From Candidatus Hydrogenedentota bacterium (lineage in GTDB: Bacteria; Hydrogenedentota; Hydrogenedentia; Hydrogenedentales; SLHB01), in NCBI GenBank assembly GCA_035416745.1, contig DAOLNV010000102.1, positions 1 through 16,435 on the forward strand: a DNA stretch of 16,435 nt. The letters run 5' to 3'. Below are positions 1 to 7,500 of this stretch, piece by piece (the first letter of the stretch is position 1; the number at the start of each line of letters is the position of its first letter). The notes beneath the pieces were generated by a model. It did not search any database, had not been told where the DNA came from, and worked only from the letters and a program-made list of their open reading frames with translations. Position numbers and translations under genes: made by a program.

Positions 1-75
1 CAAGAGAAGAAGCCCGCGCCTAAAGTAGCCGCTTCGCCCGATGGGGTCAAGGCCGTCCCCGGCAGGCGGCCGGAA
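1..75. other. Window edge, unassigned 75 bases
   Basis: These bases lie downstream of the minus-strand LAB_N gene. One minus-strand frame is open from about 75 to 1 and contains a TTG, but I see no convincing ribosome-binding site or ATG. It could be the start of a further gene of the same operon, but nothing here proves it. Confidence 0.3.
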
Positions 76-777
76 TCAAGACTCGGCGGTTCGAGCCTTC
101 GCCTCCTCGCTGCCGTAGATATAGATGAGCCACAGGTTGCGGGCGTAAATGAACAGGGTCGCGGCAATACCAACCGCGTAAACCCATTCGCGTTCGCGGC
201 TGAAACTCGCGCACATGAGAGCCGACGCCACCAGGCTCAACCACCAGAACGAGGTGGGCACGACGCTCTTTTTACGCTTTTCGGTGGCAATCCATTGCAC
301 GAGGAACCGCATGGCAAACAGCGCCTGCCCAAGCACGCCGATGCCGAGCCAGAACGCCGTCTTCTGTATCTCGCCGGCCGGCCCCGCGCTCCTGCGGTCG
401 TAAACATGCCACCACGTCCAGGCCGTTACCCCCGCGGAAGCTAGGATCACCACCACAACGAAGATATGCACCCCGGCGTTCAACGCGGGCGACAATTTGC
501 CCTTTTCGCGCCAAATGTGGATCAGGTTGCGGCTGTACACCGCGATGTTAAAGCAATGGCTCAGGGTTCCTAGGGCCGACGTGGTAGCCACGCCATAAAC
601 CAGCAGCATGAGCGAGCCAACACTGCTCATGTACCAGAACGAAATCGGCATGACGCTCTTGCGGCGAATCTCCGAGACGATCCACTGCACATAGAACCGG
701 CCGTAGAAGATCACGCTTGCAGGAACGCCGAGAACGTACCAGAGAATCGAGGGTTCGGCAAGTGCCGGGTCAGCCAT
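76..777 (-). CDS. Tandem LAB_N-domain membrane protein
   Basis: This 233-aa membrane protein is built from two copies of the LAB_N fold (Pfam lipid A biosynthesis N-terminal domain). Repeat 1 lies at about residues 24-88 and repeat 2 at about 154-219. Each has the same signature: R-F-x-V-Q-W-I, then a basic stretch ending K-S-V-x-P-x-S-F-W, then a Y/A-R-N-L-x-x-I motif. Residues 101-121 form a further hydrophobic helix linking the halves. In LpxB fusions this fold is a membrane N-terminal part; stand-alone copies usually sit beside polyprenyl-phosphate glycosyltransferases, as here. The ATG overlaps the stop of the upstream glycosyltransferase gene by 8 bases (ATGGCTGA), so the two are probably translationally coupled. 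A role in membrane glycolipid or lipid-linked sugar handling is inferred. The domain assignment is firm; the substrate is unknown. Confidence 0.88.
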   Translation of the reverse strand: MADPALAEPSILWYVLGVPASVIFYGRFYVQWIVSEIRRKSVMPISFWYMSSVGSLMLLVYGVATTSALGTLSHCFNIAVYSRNLIHIWREKGKLSPALNAGVHIFVVVVILASAGVTAWTWWHVYDRRSAGPAGEIQKTAFWLGIGVLGQALFAMRFLVQWIATEKRKKSVVPTSFWWLSLVASALMCASFSREREWVYAVGIAATLFIYARNLWLIYIYGSEEAKARTAES

Positions 778-1495
778 GCGTGTCCTCCCCCTCGACCTCG
801 AACGTCACGTAGCGCTTGCAGAGCCACCGCACCCCGATAAGGTCGTAAATCCCCCGCCAGAGCCGGTTATGGATGCCGTATTTCGATACCCCGTGCTGAC
901 GGGGGTGGTGCGTCACCGGGCACTCGGCCACCGTGAACCCCGCGTTGACGAGCACAGAGTCCAGAAAACGGTGCGCGCCGTTGAACGATACGATGTGCGG
1001 CACGCACACGCGCCGGAATCCCTTGCTCCCGCAACCGGCGTCGCGGGTTCCTGTCGGCACGAACAATGCCCGGGTCTTGTTGGCGATGCGGCTCGACATC
1101 CGCCGCACCCACGAATCCTGACGGTTCGCCCGGTAGCCGCACACGCAGTCATACTCCTTGAGCAATTCCAGCATTCTCGGAAAATCGCAGGGGTCGTTCT
1201 GAAGGTCGCCGTCCAGGATGAACACGTACTCGCCTTTGGCACGGCGCATTCCCGCAACCAGCGCCGCCGACTGCCCCCGGTTCGCCACCAGATGCAACGC
1301 GCGAACGCGGGGATTCGAACGGGTCAGCGTCTCCAACTCCGCGCGTGTGCCGTCGGTGCTGCCGTCGTTGACGAACAGGCACTCGTAGTCGTAGTCCGCC
1401 AGCCCGGCAAAGACCTCGTCGATCTTCCCCGCCAACAGCGGCACGTTCGCTTCCTCGTTGTAGAACGGCACGACCACCGAAACCAGCGTTTTCAT
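770..1495 (-). CDS. Family 2 glycosyltransferase, polyprenyl-phosphate type
   Basis: This 241-aa GT-A fold glycosyltransferase resembles DPM1/ArnC-type enzymes that move a sugar from a nucleotide donor to a polyprenyl phosphate at the inner face of the membrane. Visible motifs are VVVPFYNEE (7-15), FVNDGSTDGT (41-50), the metal-binding DGDLQNDP (95-102), the DAGCGSKGFRR acceptor loop (152-162) and HPRQHGVSKYG (197-207). There is no C-terminal pair of membrane helices such as ArnC has, so the neighbouring LAB_N protein may supply the membrane partner. I chose the ATG at 1495 over an upstream in-frame ATG at 1543. It has a GAGGGG ribosome-binding site 7-8 bases upstream, and the family starts with a short M-x-x-x-V-S-V-V-V-P segment. 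The extra 16 codons would come from the inverted repeat at 1519-1623. Donor and acceptor cannot be told from sequence. Confidence 0.9.
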   Translation of the reverse strand: MKTLVSVVVPFYNEEANVPLLAGKIDEVFAGLADYDYECLFVNDGSTDGTRAELETLTRSNPRVRALHLVANRGQSAALVAGMRRAKGEYVFILDGDLQNDPCDFPRMLELLKEYDCVCGYRANRQDSWVRRMSSRIANKTRALFVPTGTRDAGCGSKGFRRVCVPHIVSFNGAHRFLDSVLVNAGFTVAECPVTHHPRQHGVSKYGIHNRLWRGIYDLIGVRWLCKRYVTFEVEGEDTHG

Positions 1496-1518
1496 CAAAC
1501 AGCCCCTCGTAATTTCGG

Positions 1519-1623
1519 GTAATTTCGGGGACACAATACTCAATTGTCACTATGAATGCACGTGACATTCACGGCAGGTAGTGCGCGCAAGAGCCCAATT
1601 GAGTATTGTGTCCCCGAAATTAC
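1519..1623. repeat. Perfect 28-bp inverted repeat element
   Basis: The left arm is 1519-1546 and the right arm 1596-1623. They are exact reverse complements over 28 bases, and each contains GGGGACACAATACTCAATTG or its complement. The 49-nt loop (1547-1595) holds smaller dyads, for example GTCAC 1546-1550 with GTGAC 1562-1566. The left edge is also partly tandemly duplicated (GTAATTTCGG at 1509-1518 and 1519-1528). The layout and the GGGGACACAATACT core recall short palindromic elements that I associate from memory with IS200/REP-associated Y1 transposases; I cannot check this here. As RNA on either strand it would form a very stable hairpin. The right arm includes the TAA stop codon of pspF (1620-1622). 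Confidence 0.85.
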
Positions 1624-2702
1624 AACGCGTCCTGATACTTGCGGTACAGGCCTCGGAACTGGTGGTAGGTAAGTGAGAGGCTCTCGGCGGCTTTTTTCTG
1701 GTTGAACTGGCAACGCTGCAGCGCGCGGCGCAACATACGCAGCTCGACTTCCCGGATGACGTCGGCATAGGGACGTTCGTCGTCCGCCGCGGGCACCGGG
1801 ACCGGCGGGAGGGGCGGCGCCGTTCTACCGGCGCCATCACTCGTCACCCCTTCACGGGCGCTCTTGGGCGGCGGCGCGGCAAGGGCATAGCTCCCCGCGA
1901 AAGGGTCAAACACGATGGACTCGATGTATGCGGAGCCAGCCCGATAAACGCTGCGCTCGATGACATTCTTCAGTTCGCGCACGTTACCGGGCCACGGGTA
2001 GCTTTCGAGCGCCGCGATCGCTTCGTCGCTGAACTCGGGCACGTCTTCCCAGCCCAGTTCATGGGCCATACGCGCCGCAAAATGATTCGCCAGCAGCATA
2101 ATGTCTTCCTGGCGGGCCCGGAGCGGCGGCAAATGCAGCACTTCAAACGAAAGGCGGTCCAGCAGGTCCTGGCGAAATCTGCCTGACCCCGCCAGCGTCC
2201 GAAGGTCGGCATTGGTTGCCCCGACAATCCGCACATCCACCCGAACGGGCCGCGAGCTGCCCACCCGTTCGAAAACCCCGTACTCGACCGCGCGCAGGAT
2301 TTTCTCCTGGGTCTCGAGCGGGATAAGCCCGATTTCATCAAGGAAGAGGGTCCCTTCGTTAGCCATCTCGAAGCGCCCCGCCCGGCGGGCCGTTGCGCCC
2401 GTGAAAGCGCCAGCTTCGTGGCCGAACAGCTCGGATTCGATGAGCGAGGGCGCAAGCGCGGCGCAGTTCAACGCCACAAAAGGCTGTTGCCACCGTTTCG
2501 AAAGGAAATGAAGCCGGGTGGCCGCCAGCTCTTTCCCGGTTCCGCGTTCCCCGAGGACCAGCACGGGACGGTCCACCCGTGCCGCACGAGACAGGTGCTC
2601 CTGGAACGTCAGAAACGCTTCGCATTGGCCAAGTGCTTCCTGCACCTCAGGTACGGAGGCCTCGATTTCTTCGCGCCGCTGGCCGCGATTTGGTTCGCTC
2701 AT
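1620..2702 (-). CDS. pspF: PspF-like sigma-54 activator of the Psp response
   Basis: This 360-aa bacterial enhancer-binding protein uses ATP hydrolysis to open sigma-54 promoters. Visible elements in order: Walker A GERGTGKE (51-58), the sigma-54-contacting GAFTGA loop (98-103), Walker B GTLFLDE (117-123), sensor I GATNADL (161-167), arginine-finger region FRQDLLDRLSF (176-186), sensor II WPGNVREL (237-244), a Pro/Ala-rich linker (about 275-308) and a Fis-type DNA-binding helix-turn-helix (about 318-356). Like E. coli PspF it has no N-terminal sensory domain, and segments such as LHFLSKRW match PspF closely. In the known system PspA binds and inhibits PspF until envelope stress releases it. 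It is divergent from a sigma-54 promoter and the PilZ-pspA-pspC genes, which supports the name. The ATG at 2702 has a weak GAGGG site about 10 bases upstream. The stop codon lies in the inverted repeat. Confidence 0.93.
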   Translation of the reverse strand: MSEPNRGQRREEIEASVPEVQEALGQCEAFLTFQEHLSRAARVDRPVLVLGERGTGKELAATRLHFLSKRWQQPFVALNCAALAPSLIESELFGHEAGAFTGATARRAGRFEMANEGTLFLDEIGLIPLETQEKILRAVEYGVFERVGSSRPVRVDVRIVGATNADLRTLAGSGRFRQDLLDRLSFEVLHLPPLRARQEDIMLLANHFAARMAHELGWEDVPEFSDEAIAALESYPWPGNVRELKNVIERSVYRAGSAYIESIVFDPFAGSYALAAPPPKSAREGVTSDGAGRTAPPLPPVPVPAADDERPYADVIREVELRMLRRALQRCQFNQKKAAESLSLTYHQFRGLYRKYQDAL

Positions 2703-2720
2703 GGCTCAATTACCCTCTTG

Positions 2721-2802
2721 CGCTATGGATTCTCACCAAACAATAGCGTTTTTCGCCATGCGCGTCAATGCCTCAATGGCTGTCAGGTGTGCATAAGGCA
2801 CA
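2721..2802. promoter_or_regulatory. Candidate PspF upstream activating region
   Basis: This is the AT-richer gap between pspF and the sigma-54 promoter. Two dyads are visible: CGCTAT (2721-2726) with ATAGCG (2743-2748), and TGTGC-ATAAG-GCACA (2788-2802), centred about 67 bases before the predicted transcription start. Sigma-54 activators normally bind such sites upstream of the promoter, and a pspF promoter must also lie here. Which dyad, if any, is bound by PspF is inference. Confidence 0.35.
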
Positions 2803-2834
2803 ACTTACTAAAGGGTTATGTGTGAAGACCCTCT

Positions 2835-2851
2835 TTGGCAAGACCTTTGCA
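2835..2851 (+). promoter_or_regulatory. Sigma-54 (-24/-12) promoter of the psp operon
   Basis: The sequence TTGGCAAGACCTTTGCA matches the sigma-54 consensus TTGGCAC-N5-TTGCA closely. The GG (2837-2838) and GC (2849-2850) are exactly 12 bases apart, as required. Transcription would start near 2862, giving a leader of about 27 bases before the ATG at 2889. The divergent gene is a PspF-type sigma-54 activator and the downstream genes include pspA and pspC, so regulator, promoter and targets agree. A TTG at 2835 that could be read as a start codon is part of this promoter. Confidence 0.87.
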
Positions 2852-2888
2852 ATGTAGGAAGAACCGGTTGAAAGGATGGGAAGGACCG

Positions 2889-3413
2889 ATGGCGGAGGCA
2901 ATTGAAAAACAGATTTGGGCGAACGGACGCACGTTCTGGCGGGTGCCGTTCAGCACGGAAGTTGAATACTTCTACGGGTCGGGCGCCTCGGGTAAGGCGC
3001 GCTGCCGGGACCTGAGCCGCGGCGGATTGTCGATGACTCTGGGCCGGTACCTGACGCCGGGCCGGAAGGTTCTGCTGCGGGTATTCAGCACCTGGAACCC
3101 GAACGAGGCGGCCGAATTCAAAGGGCGCATCGTTTGGTGCCGCCCGACGGAGCGGCCCGAGTGGTTTCGCGCCGGCGTGGAGATTCTCCGCGACGTTCCC
3201 GAAGTGTTAGAGGACCTGTCGCGCCTAATTCTCGAAGCAGCGACAGCGTATGCGGGCGAGTCAGGACAAAGGGCCGCCAAAGGGTCCGGCAAAGAAATGC
3301 GGACCCCCGCACAGTACCGTCCTCGGTCCCATGCTCGCGGACTGGCGTATGCGGTCCTGATTAGCCCCCGGGTGTCTGCATCAACGACTCTCGCTGCCCG
3401 AAGCGGCGAATAG
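2889..3413 (+). CDS. PilZ-domain protein, first gene of psp operon
   Basis: This 174-aa soluble protein has one PilZ domain at about residues 10-115. The c-di-GMP-binding signature is present: R14-x-x-x-R18 (RTFWR), then D41-x-S43-x-x-G46 (DLSRGG). PilZ domains bind cyclic di-GMP and change the activity of partner proteins. The C-terminal 50 residues (about 123-174) are polar and basic with no recognisable domain. I chose the ATG at 2889 because upstream in-frame starts fall inside the sigma-54 promoter; AAGGA lies 3 bases before it, with a further AAGGATGGG upstream. The stop is 22 bases before pspA, so both are probably on one sigma-54/PspF-dependent transcript. This would link a second-messenger receptor to envelope stress. 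The partner is unknown, and PilZ is not part of the classical Psp operon. Confidence 0.82.
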   Translation: MAEAIEKQIWANGRTFWRVPFSTEVEYFYGSGASGKARCRDLSRGGLSMTLGRYLTPGRKVLLRVFSTWNPNEAAEFKGRIVWCRPTERPEWFRAGVEILRDVPEVLEDLSRLILEAATAYAGESGQRAAKGSGKEMRTPAQYRPRSHARGLAYAVLISPRVSASTTLAARSGE

Positions 3414-3435
3414 GAAACTCAGAAGGAGGTTTGTC

Positions 3436-4095
3436 ATGGGTGTCTTCACACGTACACGCGACATCGTGAACGCAAACGTTAACGCCATGCTGGATAAGGC
3501 AGAGAACCCCGAGAAGATGGTTCGTTTCATGGCCCGCGAGATGGAAGAAACGCTCGGACGCGTCAAGGTCGCGCGGGACGGGGCTCTGGCCGCCCGGCGC
3601 GACATCGAAATCGAACTGGAGCGCGTGCGCGAGCGGGCCGAACTCTGGGCCGGCAGGGCCCGCCTGGCCGTCGACAAAGGCCGCGACGACCTCGCCCGCG
3701 AGGCGCTGGTTGAAAGGCGCCGGTACCTGGGCCGGGCTGCCGCGCTCGAACAGGAACTGGTTCAGGCCGATGCCATGCTCGAACAGTACCAGCAGGACAT
3801 CGACGCGCTCCTGGCAAAGCTCAAGCTGGTCATGGAGAGAAGGCGCATGCTTGTGCAGCGCCACGTGCGGGCGGGACAACATCGCCGCGCGCAACATCAG
3901 CTGCGGCGTTTGGACACCTCGCGCGCGATGCAGCGGTTTCATGAATTCGAGCACCGTATCGAGTGCATGGAGGCCGAGGCGGACCTGGTGAACTTTGGAC
4001 GGCGGCCCAGCCTCGAAGAGGAATTCGCCGGATTGGGCGCAGACGAAGAGATCGAACGCGAACTGGAAGAACTCAAGGCATCCGCCGGGAACTGA
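3436..4095 (+). CDS. pspA: PspA/IM30 phage-shock protein A
   Basis: This 219-aa protein is close to the usual PspA length of about 222 aa and is almost wholly predicted coiled coil. The N-terminus (MGVFTRTRDIVNANVNAMLD, then KAENPEKM) is the family signature: an amphipathic membrane-binding helix followed by the LDKAExPEK motif. PspA belongs to the ESCRT-III/Vipp1 family. It binds PspF to silence it and, under membrane stress, assembles on the cytoplasmic membrane to limit proton leakage. A strong AGGAGGT (3424-3430) lies 5 bases before the ATG. It follows the PilZ gene by 22 bases and precedes pspC by 45. The C-terminus is acidic (EEEFAGLGADEEIERELEEL). Confidence 0.95.
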   Translation: MGVFTRTRDIVNANVNAMLDKAENPEKMVRFMAREMEETLGRVKVARDGALAARRDIEIELERVRERAELWAGRARLAVDKGRDDLAREALVERRRYLGRAAALEQELVQADAMLEQYQQDIDALLAKLKLVMERRRMLVQRHVRAGQHRRAQHQLRRLDTSRAMQRFHEFEHRIECMEAEADLVNFGRRPSLEEEFAGLGADEEIERELEELKASAGN

Positions 4096-4140
4096 CGGCG
4101 AGGGATGCGCAACGAAACTACGTGGAGAGAGGACACCACC

Positions 4141-4362
4141 ATGGCTTACGAATACACCACCTATCGCTCGGGGCTATACCGGTCCCGCGATGGCATTTTG
4201 TTCGGCGTTTGCCGCGGCCTCGCCGACTACTTCGACCTGTCGGCTTTCTGGCTTCGGGCAATCGTGTTCGGCGCGTTCATCTTGACCGGGTTCTTCCCGG
4301 TGGTCTTTCTGTACATTCTCGCCGCCTTGCTCATGAAGAGGGAACCAGCGTACCACTATTGA
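4141..4362 (+). CDS. pspC: PspC-domain membrane protein
   Basis: This 73-aa protein consists of a PspC domain only. YRSGLYRSRDGILFGVCRGL leads into ADYFDLS, the conserved G-V-C-x-G-L-A-x-Y-F pattern, and then one hydrophobic helix (about residues 38-66). In enterobacteria PspC is about 119 aa and sits with PspB in the inner membrane, where it senses stress and sequesters PspA; this copy lacks the longer C-terminal part, as in many minimal PspC proteins. I chose the ATG at 4141 over the one at 4105 because GGAGAGAGG lies 8 bases upstream and the family begins close to this point. No pspB is seen. It is the last gene of the operon, before two hairpins. Confidence 0.9.
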   Translation: MAYEYTTYRSGLYRSRDGILFGVCRGLADYFDLSAFWLRAIVFGAFILTGFFPVVFLYILAALLMKREPAYHY

Positions 4363-4379
4363 TGCAAGCGTTTCGTTCC

Positions 4380-4397
4380 CCCGCACGCGTGTGCGGG
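4380..4397 (+). terminator. Hairpin after pspC
   Basis: CCCGCAC (4380-4386) and GTGCGGG (4391-4397) form a perfect 7-bp stem with a GCGT loop, 18 bases after the pspC stop. No T tract follows, so it may stabilise the 3' end or assist termination rather than act alone. Confidence 0.4.
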
Positions 4398-4408
4398 CAG
4401 AGCCCATC

Positions 4409-4457
4409 GCCCGCCGGCGCCGCGCATCCCCCAGCGCAAGGCCGGCGGGCGTCCCCT
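4409..4457 (+). terminator. Long GC-rich hairpin, likely end of psp operon
   Basis: GCCCGCCGGC (4409-4418) and GCCGGCGGGC (4441-4450) are perfect 10-bp inverted arms around 22 bases, followed by GTCCCCTTTC. The position between the psp operon and the next promoter fits a transcription terminator, though the T run is short. Confidence 0.5.
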
Positions 4458-4482
4458 TTCGGGCAACCGCCATCCGAATTCC

Positions 4483-4491
4483 TGCTACAAT
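4483..4491 (+). promoter_or_regulatory. Candidate extended -10 promoter
   Basis: TGCTACAAT fits an extended -10 element (TGn plus TACAAT), 28 bases before the GTG at 4519. No good -35 box is visible at the expected distance. This would be a housekeeping-type promoter for the 1073-aa gene. Confidence 0.4.
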
Positions 4492-4518
4492 AACAACCGG
4501 GCAGTTTGAGGCACGCCC

Positions 4519-7500
4519 GTGGGACAGCACGTGAAACTTGGCTTACACATAGCGCTTGTGTTCGGGTTGCTCGCCTCTGCCGCGGGGGTCCCCGCGCAGC
4601 AGGTCCTTGTGCGCACGACGGCCCGCGCGGCCACGCGCGAGGAAACGCGCCAAACCCTGCATGTCGCCGACATGACTACGGGACAGGTGTCTCCGTGGCA
4701 GGACACGTTTCCAGGAATGCAGGCCGTCACCCCGTTGGCCACCAGCCCTGACGGCGCCTGGGCATTCCTGACAACCCGGGCACTGTGGCCGCAGCCCGAG
4801 GGATGGCCGGCACAAATGGCGGCCATCAGCGCCGTGGCGCTCGATTCACCCGAAATCGTTCGCGCCGAGGGCGGGGGCATGCTCCTTGCGCCGAACATGA
4901 AGTTTGGATGCGCATTCCAGCAGCCCGGCCAGGATACGCTCTTTGTCGTCGGGCTCGAGAGCGGCGGACAAGACGCCCCGGAGCTGGGGAGTGTCACGCT
5001 TTGGATGTTTAGCCCCCTTGCGGGCTTCGACACAACCCCGCGGGTCACGTGGCGCTTGGCTGGGACTCCTGTTCAAGCCCTTCCGCTGGAAGGCGGCCGC
5101 ATTGCTGTTCTCTGCCGCGGTTCGCTGGGCGTATCTCTCGTCATGTTCGATACGCGCACACGCCAGCTCTTGGCAGATATGCTCCTGTCACCGGTGGGAG
5201 ACCCTGCCCAAGGGCCTGCGTCACCCATCGAGATGGCCATCACCCCAGACAAGCGGCGCGTGCTCGTCCTTGTGTCAGGTTTCTCGCTCGAGTCCCCCGA
5301 AGGGGAGCAGCGATCATGGTTGTATCAGTTGGATGCCGCGACGTTCGAATTCATCGCGGAACCCGAGGAGTTTCCCGGAATTCCACAGACACCGGCGCCG
5401 AGTCTGTGGCCCCTGGCCAATGGCGCCTGCTGGATGGCCACCATCAGTCCCGGCGAAGGATTCGCCTATCTCTACCGGCTCCCCCTCACGCCATCAGCCC
5501 CGCGCGCCGTCGAGCAGCCGTTTGTAAACGCCTTGGGACCCCTCCGGGTCGCACCTGACCCCGCGGGAACTGCCGTCGCGATCGGCGTGCGCGAGCGCCT
5601 CGAAATCTGGCCGGAGGGCGAACCGGCCGGAACTCCAACCCACTTCGAAAACAGCCTTTCGTTTGTGGAGTGGTGCGAGTTTGGCATCCTCGCGGCGGAA
5701 GCGCACCGGCTGCATCTGGTGAATCCGGAAGACGGCGCAATTCTCCAGACGGCCGCGTTCCAAAGCGGCGTTGTGGCGGAAGCACTCATGTTGGCCGCGC
5801 TCACGCGTGACGCCGAAACCGGCACGGGTGATTCACCGGCGGCCGGGTCCGCGCTCGCTGCTCAACTGCCGGACGTGGTGCTGTTTCGGGGAGAGGCGGT
5901 TGGACGCGAACAACGGGTCTTGAATATCTTGACAAAGGAAGGCCCCGAAGTGCCCTGGCAAATCGAGTTTGACGCAGCCGCCATGCCGTGGCTGCGCGCG
6001 CATCCCCGCTCGGGAGGCCCCGGAGAGGCGGGGTTCGCGGTGATGGGCGTCGACGCTTCGGTGTTCTCCTCCGAGCCTGCCGCCACGCCCCCCCTTCAAG
6101 GCGTCGTGCATGTCATGTTCCCGGAACTCGGGGCGCTCTCCGGGCAAGGTTTCCCCAGACATTCGATTGTGGTACAGGTATCCCCCCTGCCCGCAGGGCC
6201 GCGAAGCATTCTTTGGCTGCTGGGGAGCACGGAAGAAAGCGCGCGGCTTCTCGACCGTGCAGGAGGCCATCCGCTCGAAGCCGCAACGGCCCTCCTTGCA
6301 GGCCCGCCGCACTGGTTCAGCCACCGGTACGGGGCGTCCCCCTTCAACGAACCTCTGACGGAGCATGCCCTGGTGGTCTTGACCGCGCGTGCGGCGTCCG
6401 AGGGCATCGTCACGAGGCAGGCGCTTCTCTCCTACGTGGCCGCCGGCGGGGGCGTGCTCTTCCTCGGCGCCCATCTCGATGAATCCAAAGCGCGGACGCT
6501 CGCGGACTGGCTCGCGCCCACCGGCGTGCACCTGGATACCGCGGAAGACGTTTCGGGCACCTTCGACGTGTCTGGAGCGCCCCCCTTGTGCCGGAACTGG
6601 GGCTCGGCGGCCATCGAACGCGGCTGCCGCATCCGGGTGGACCCGCCTGGCACGACACTCGTGCGCGACCCTGAGCGCGGCGGCGCAATCTTCGCAATTG
6701 TGCCGTACGGGCTCGGCCGCGTGGCCGTTCTCGCATCGGCCACGCCGCTCGAGAACAGCGCCTTATCCGATCCGACCCACCGGCGTTTCGTGGGCGATCT
6801 CATCCAGTGGCTGGACGATGCCGGGCGCGAGGTATCGGACGTCGACGGAGACGGCCTCCCCGATGCCATCGAAGACGCCAACCAAAACGCCGCATTGGAC
6901 CCCGGCGAAACGGACCGGTTCAACCCCGACACCGACGGCGACGGCATTCCGGACGGTCTCGAGGACCGCAACCGCAACGGCCGCACCGATGAGGGCGAGA
7001 CCAGCGCGGTCAATCCCGATTCCGATGGAGACGGCATCTGGGACGGGGCCGACCTGTCGCCCATCCCGCCCGCCGGAACGCCCGTGCTCGACGCCGTCCG
7101 CCCAGCCGAATGGCCCGCAGAAGGAGGCATCTGGGTACAGCTCAGCGGACGCAACTTCGCGCCTGGCATGGCCGTGCGGTTCGGCGAACGCCCCGCCGCC
7201 CGCGTGCGGGTGCTCGGGCCGCGTGGATTGGAGGCCGAAGTCCCGCCCGCCGATTCCCCTGACGGCGGCACGGTCGATGTCGTCATGGAAGGACGCGAAG
7301 CAGACCAGACAGGCACACTCCCCGGCGGTTTCCGGTATCTCCCCCGAAGCTCCGTATCCCTCGCTATTGAACAGCAGCGCGAGACCGGCGGAGACATGCT
7401 CCGGCTTGCGATCAGCGCATCCTCCGAACGGTCCGCCCAGGTCGACCTCCTGACATTCCGCCTCAACACAGAGCCGCCGCGCGCGGTCGAATGGGGCGAC

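Noticed and set aside
776..1522. Plus-strand open frame of 248 codons opposite the glycosyltransferase
   Set aside because: It is antisense to a gene with clear GT2 motifs, and its His/Arg/Val-rich translation matches no fold; a by-product of high GC.
2835..2888. TTG start giving a longer PilZ protein
   Set aside because: The TTG is part of the sigma-54 promoter and lies upstream of the predicted transcription start.
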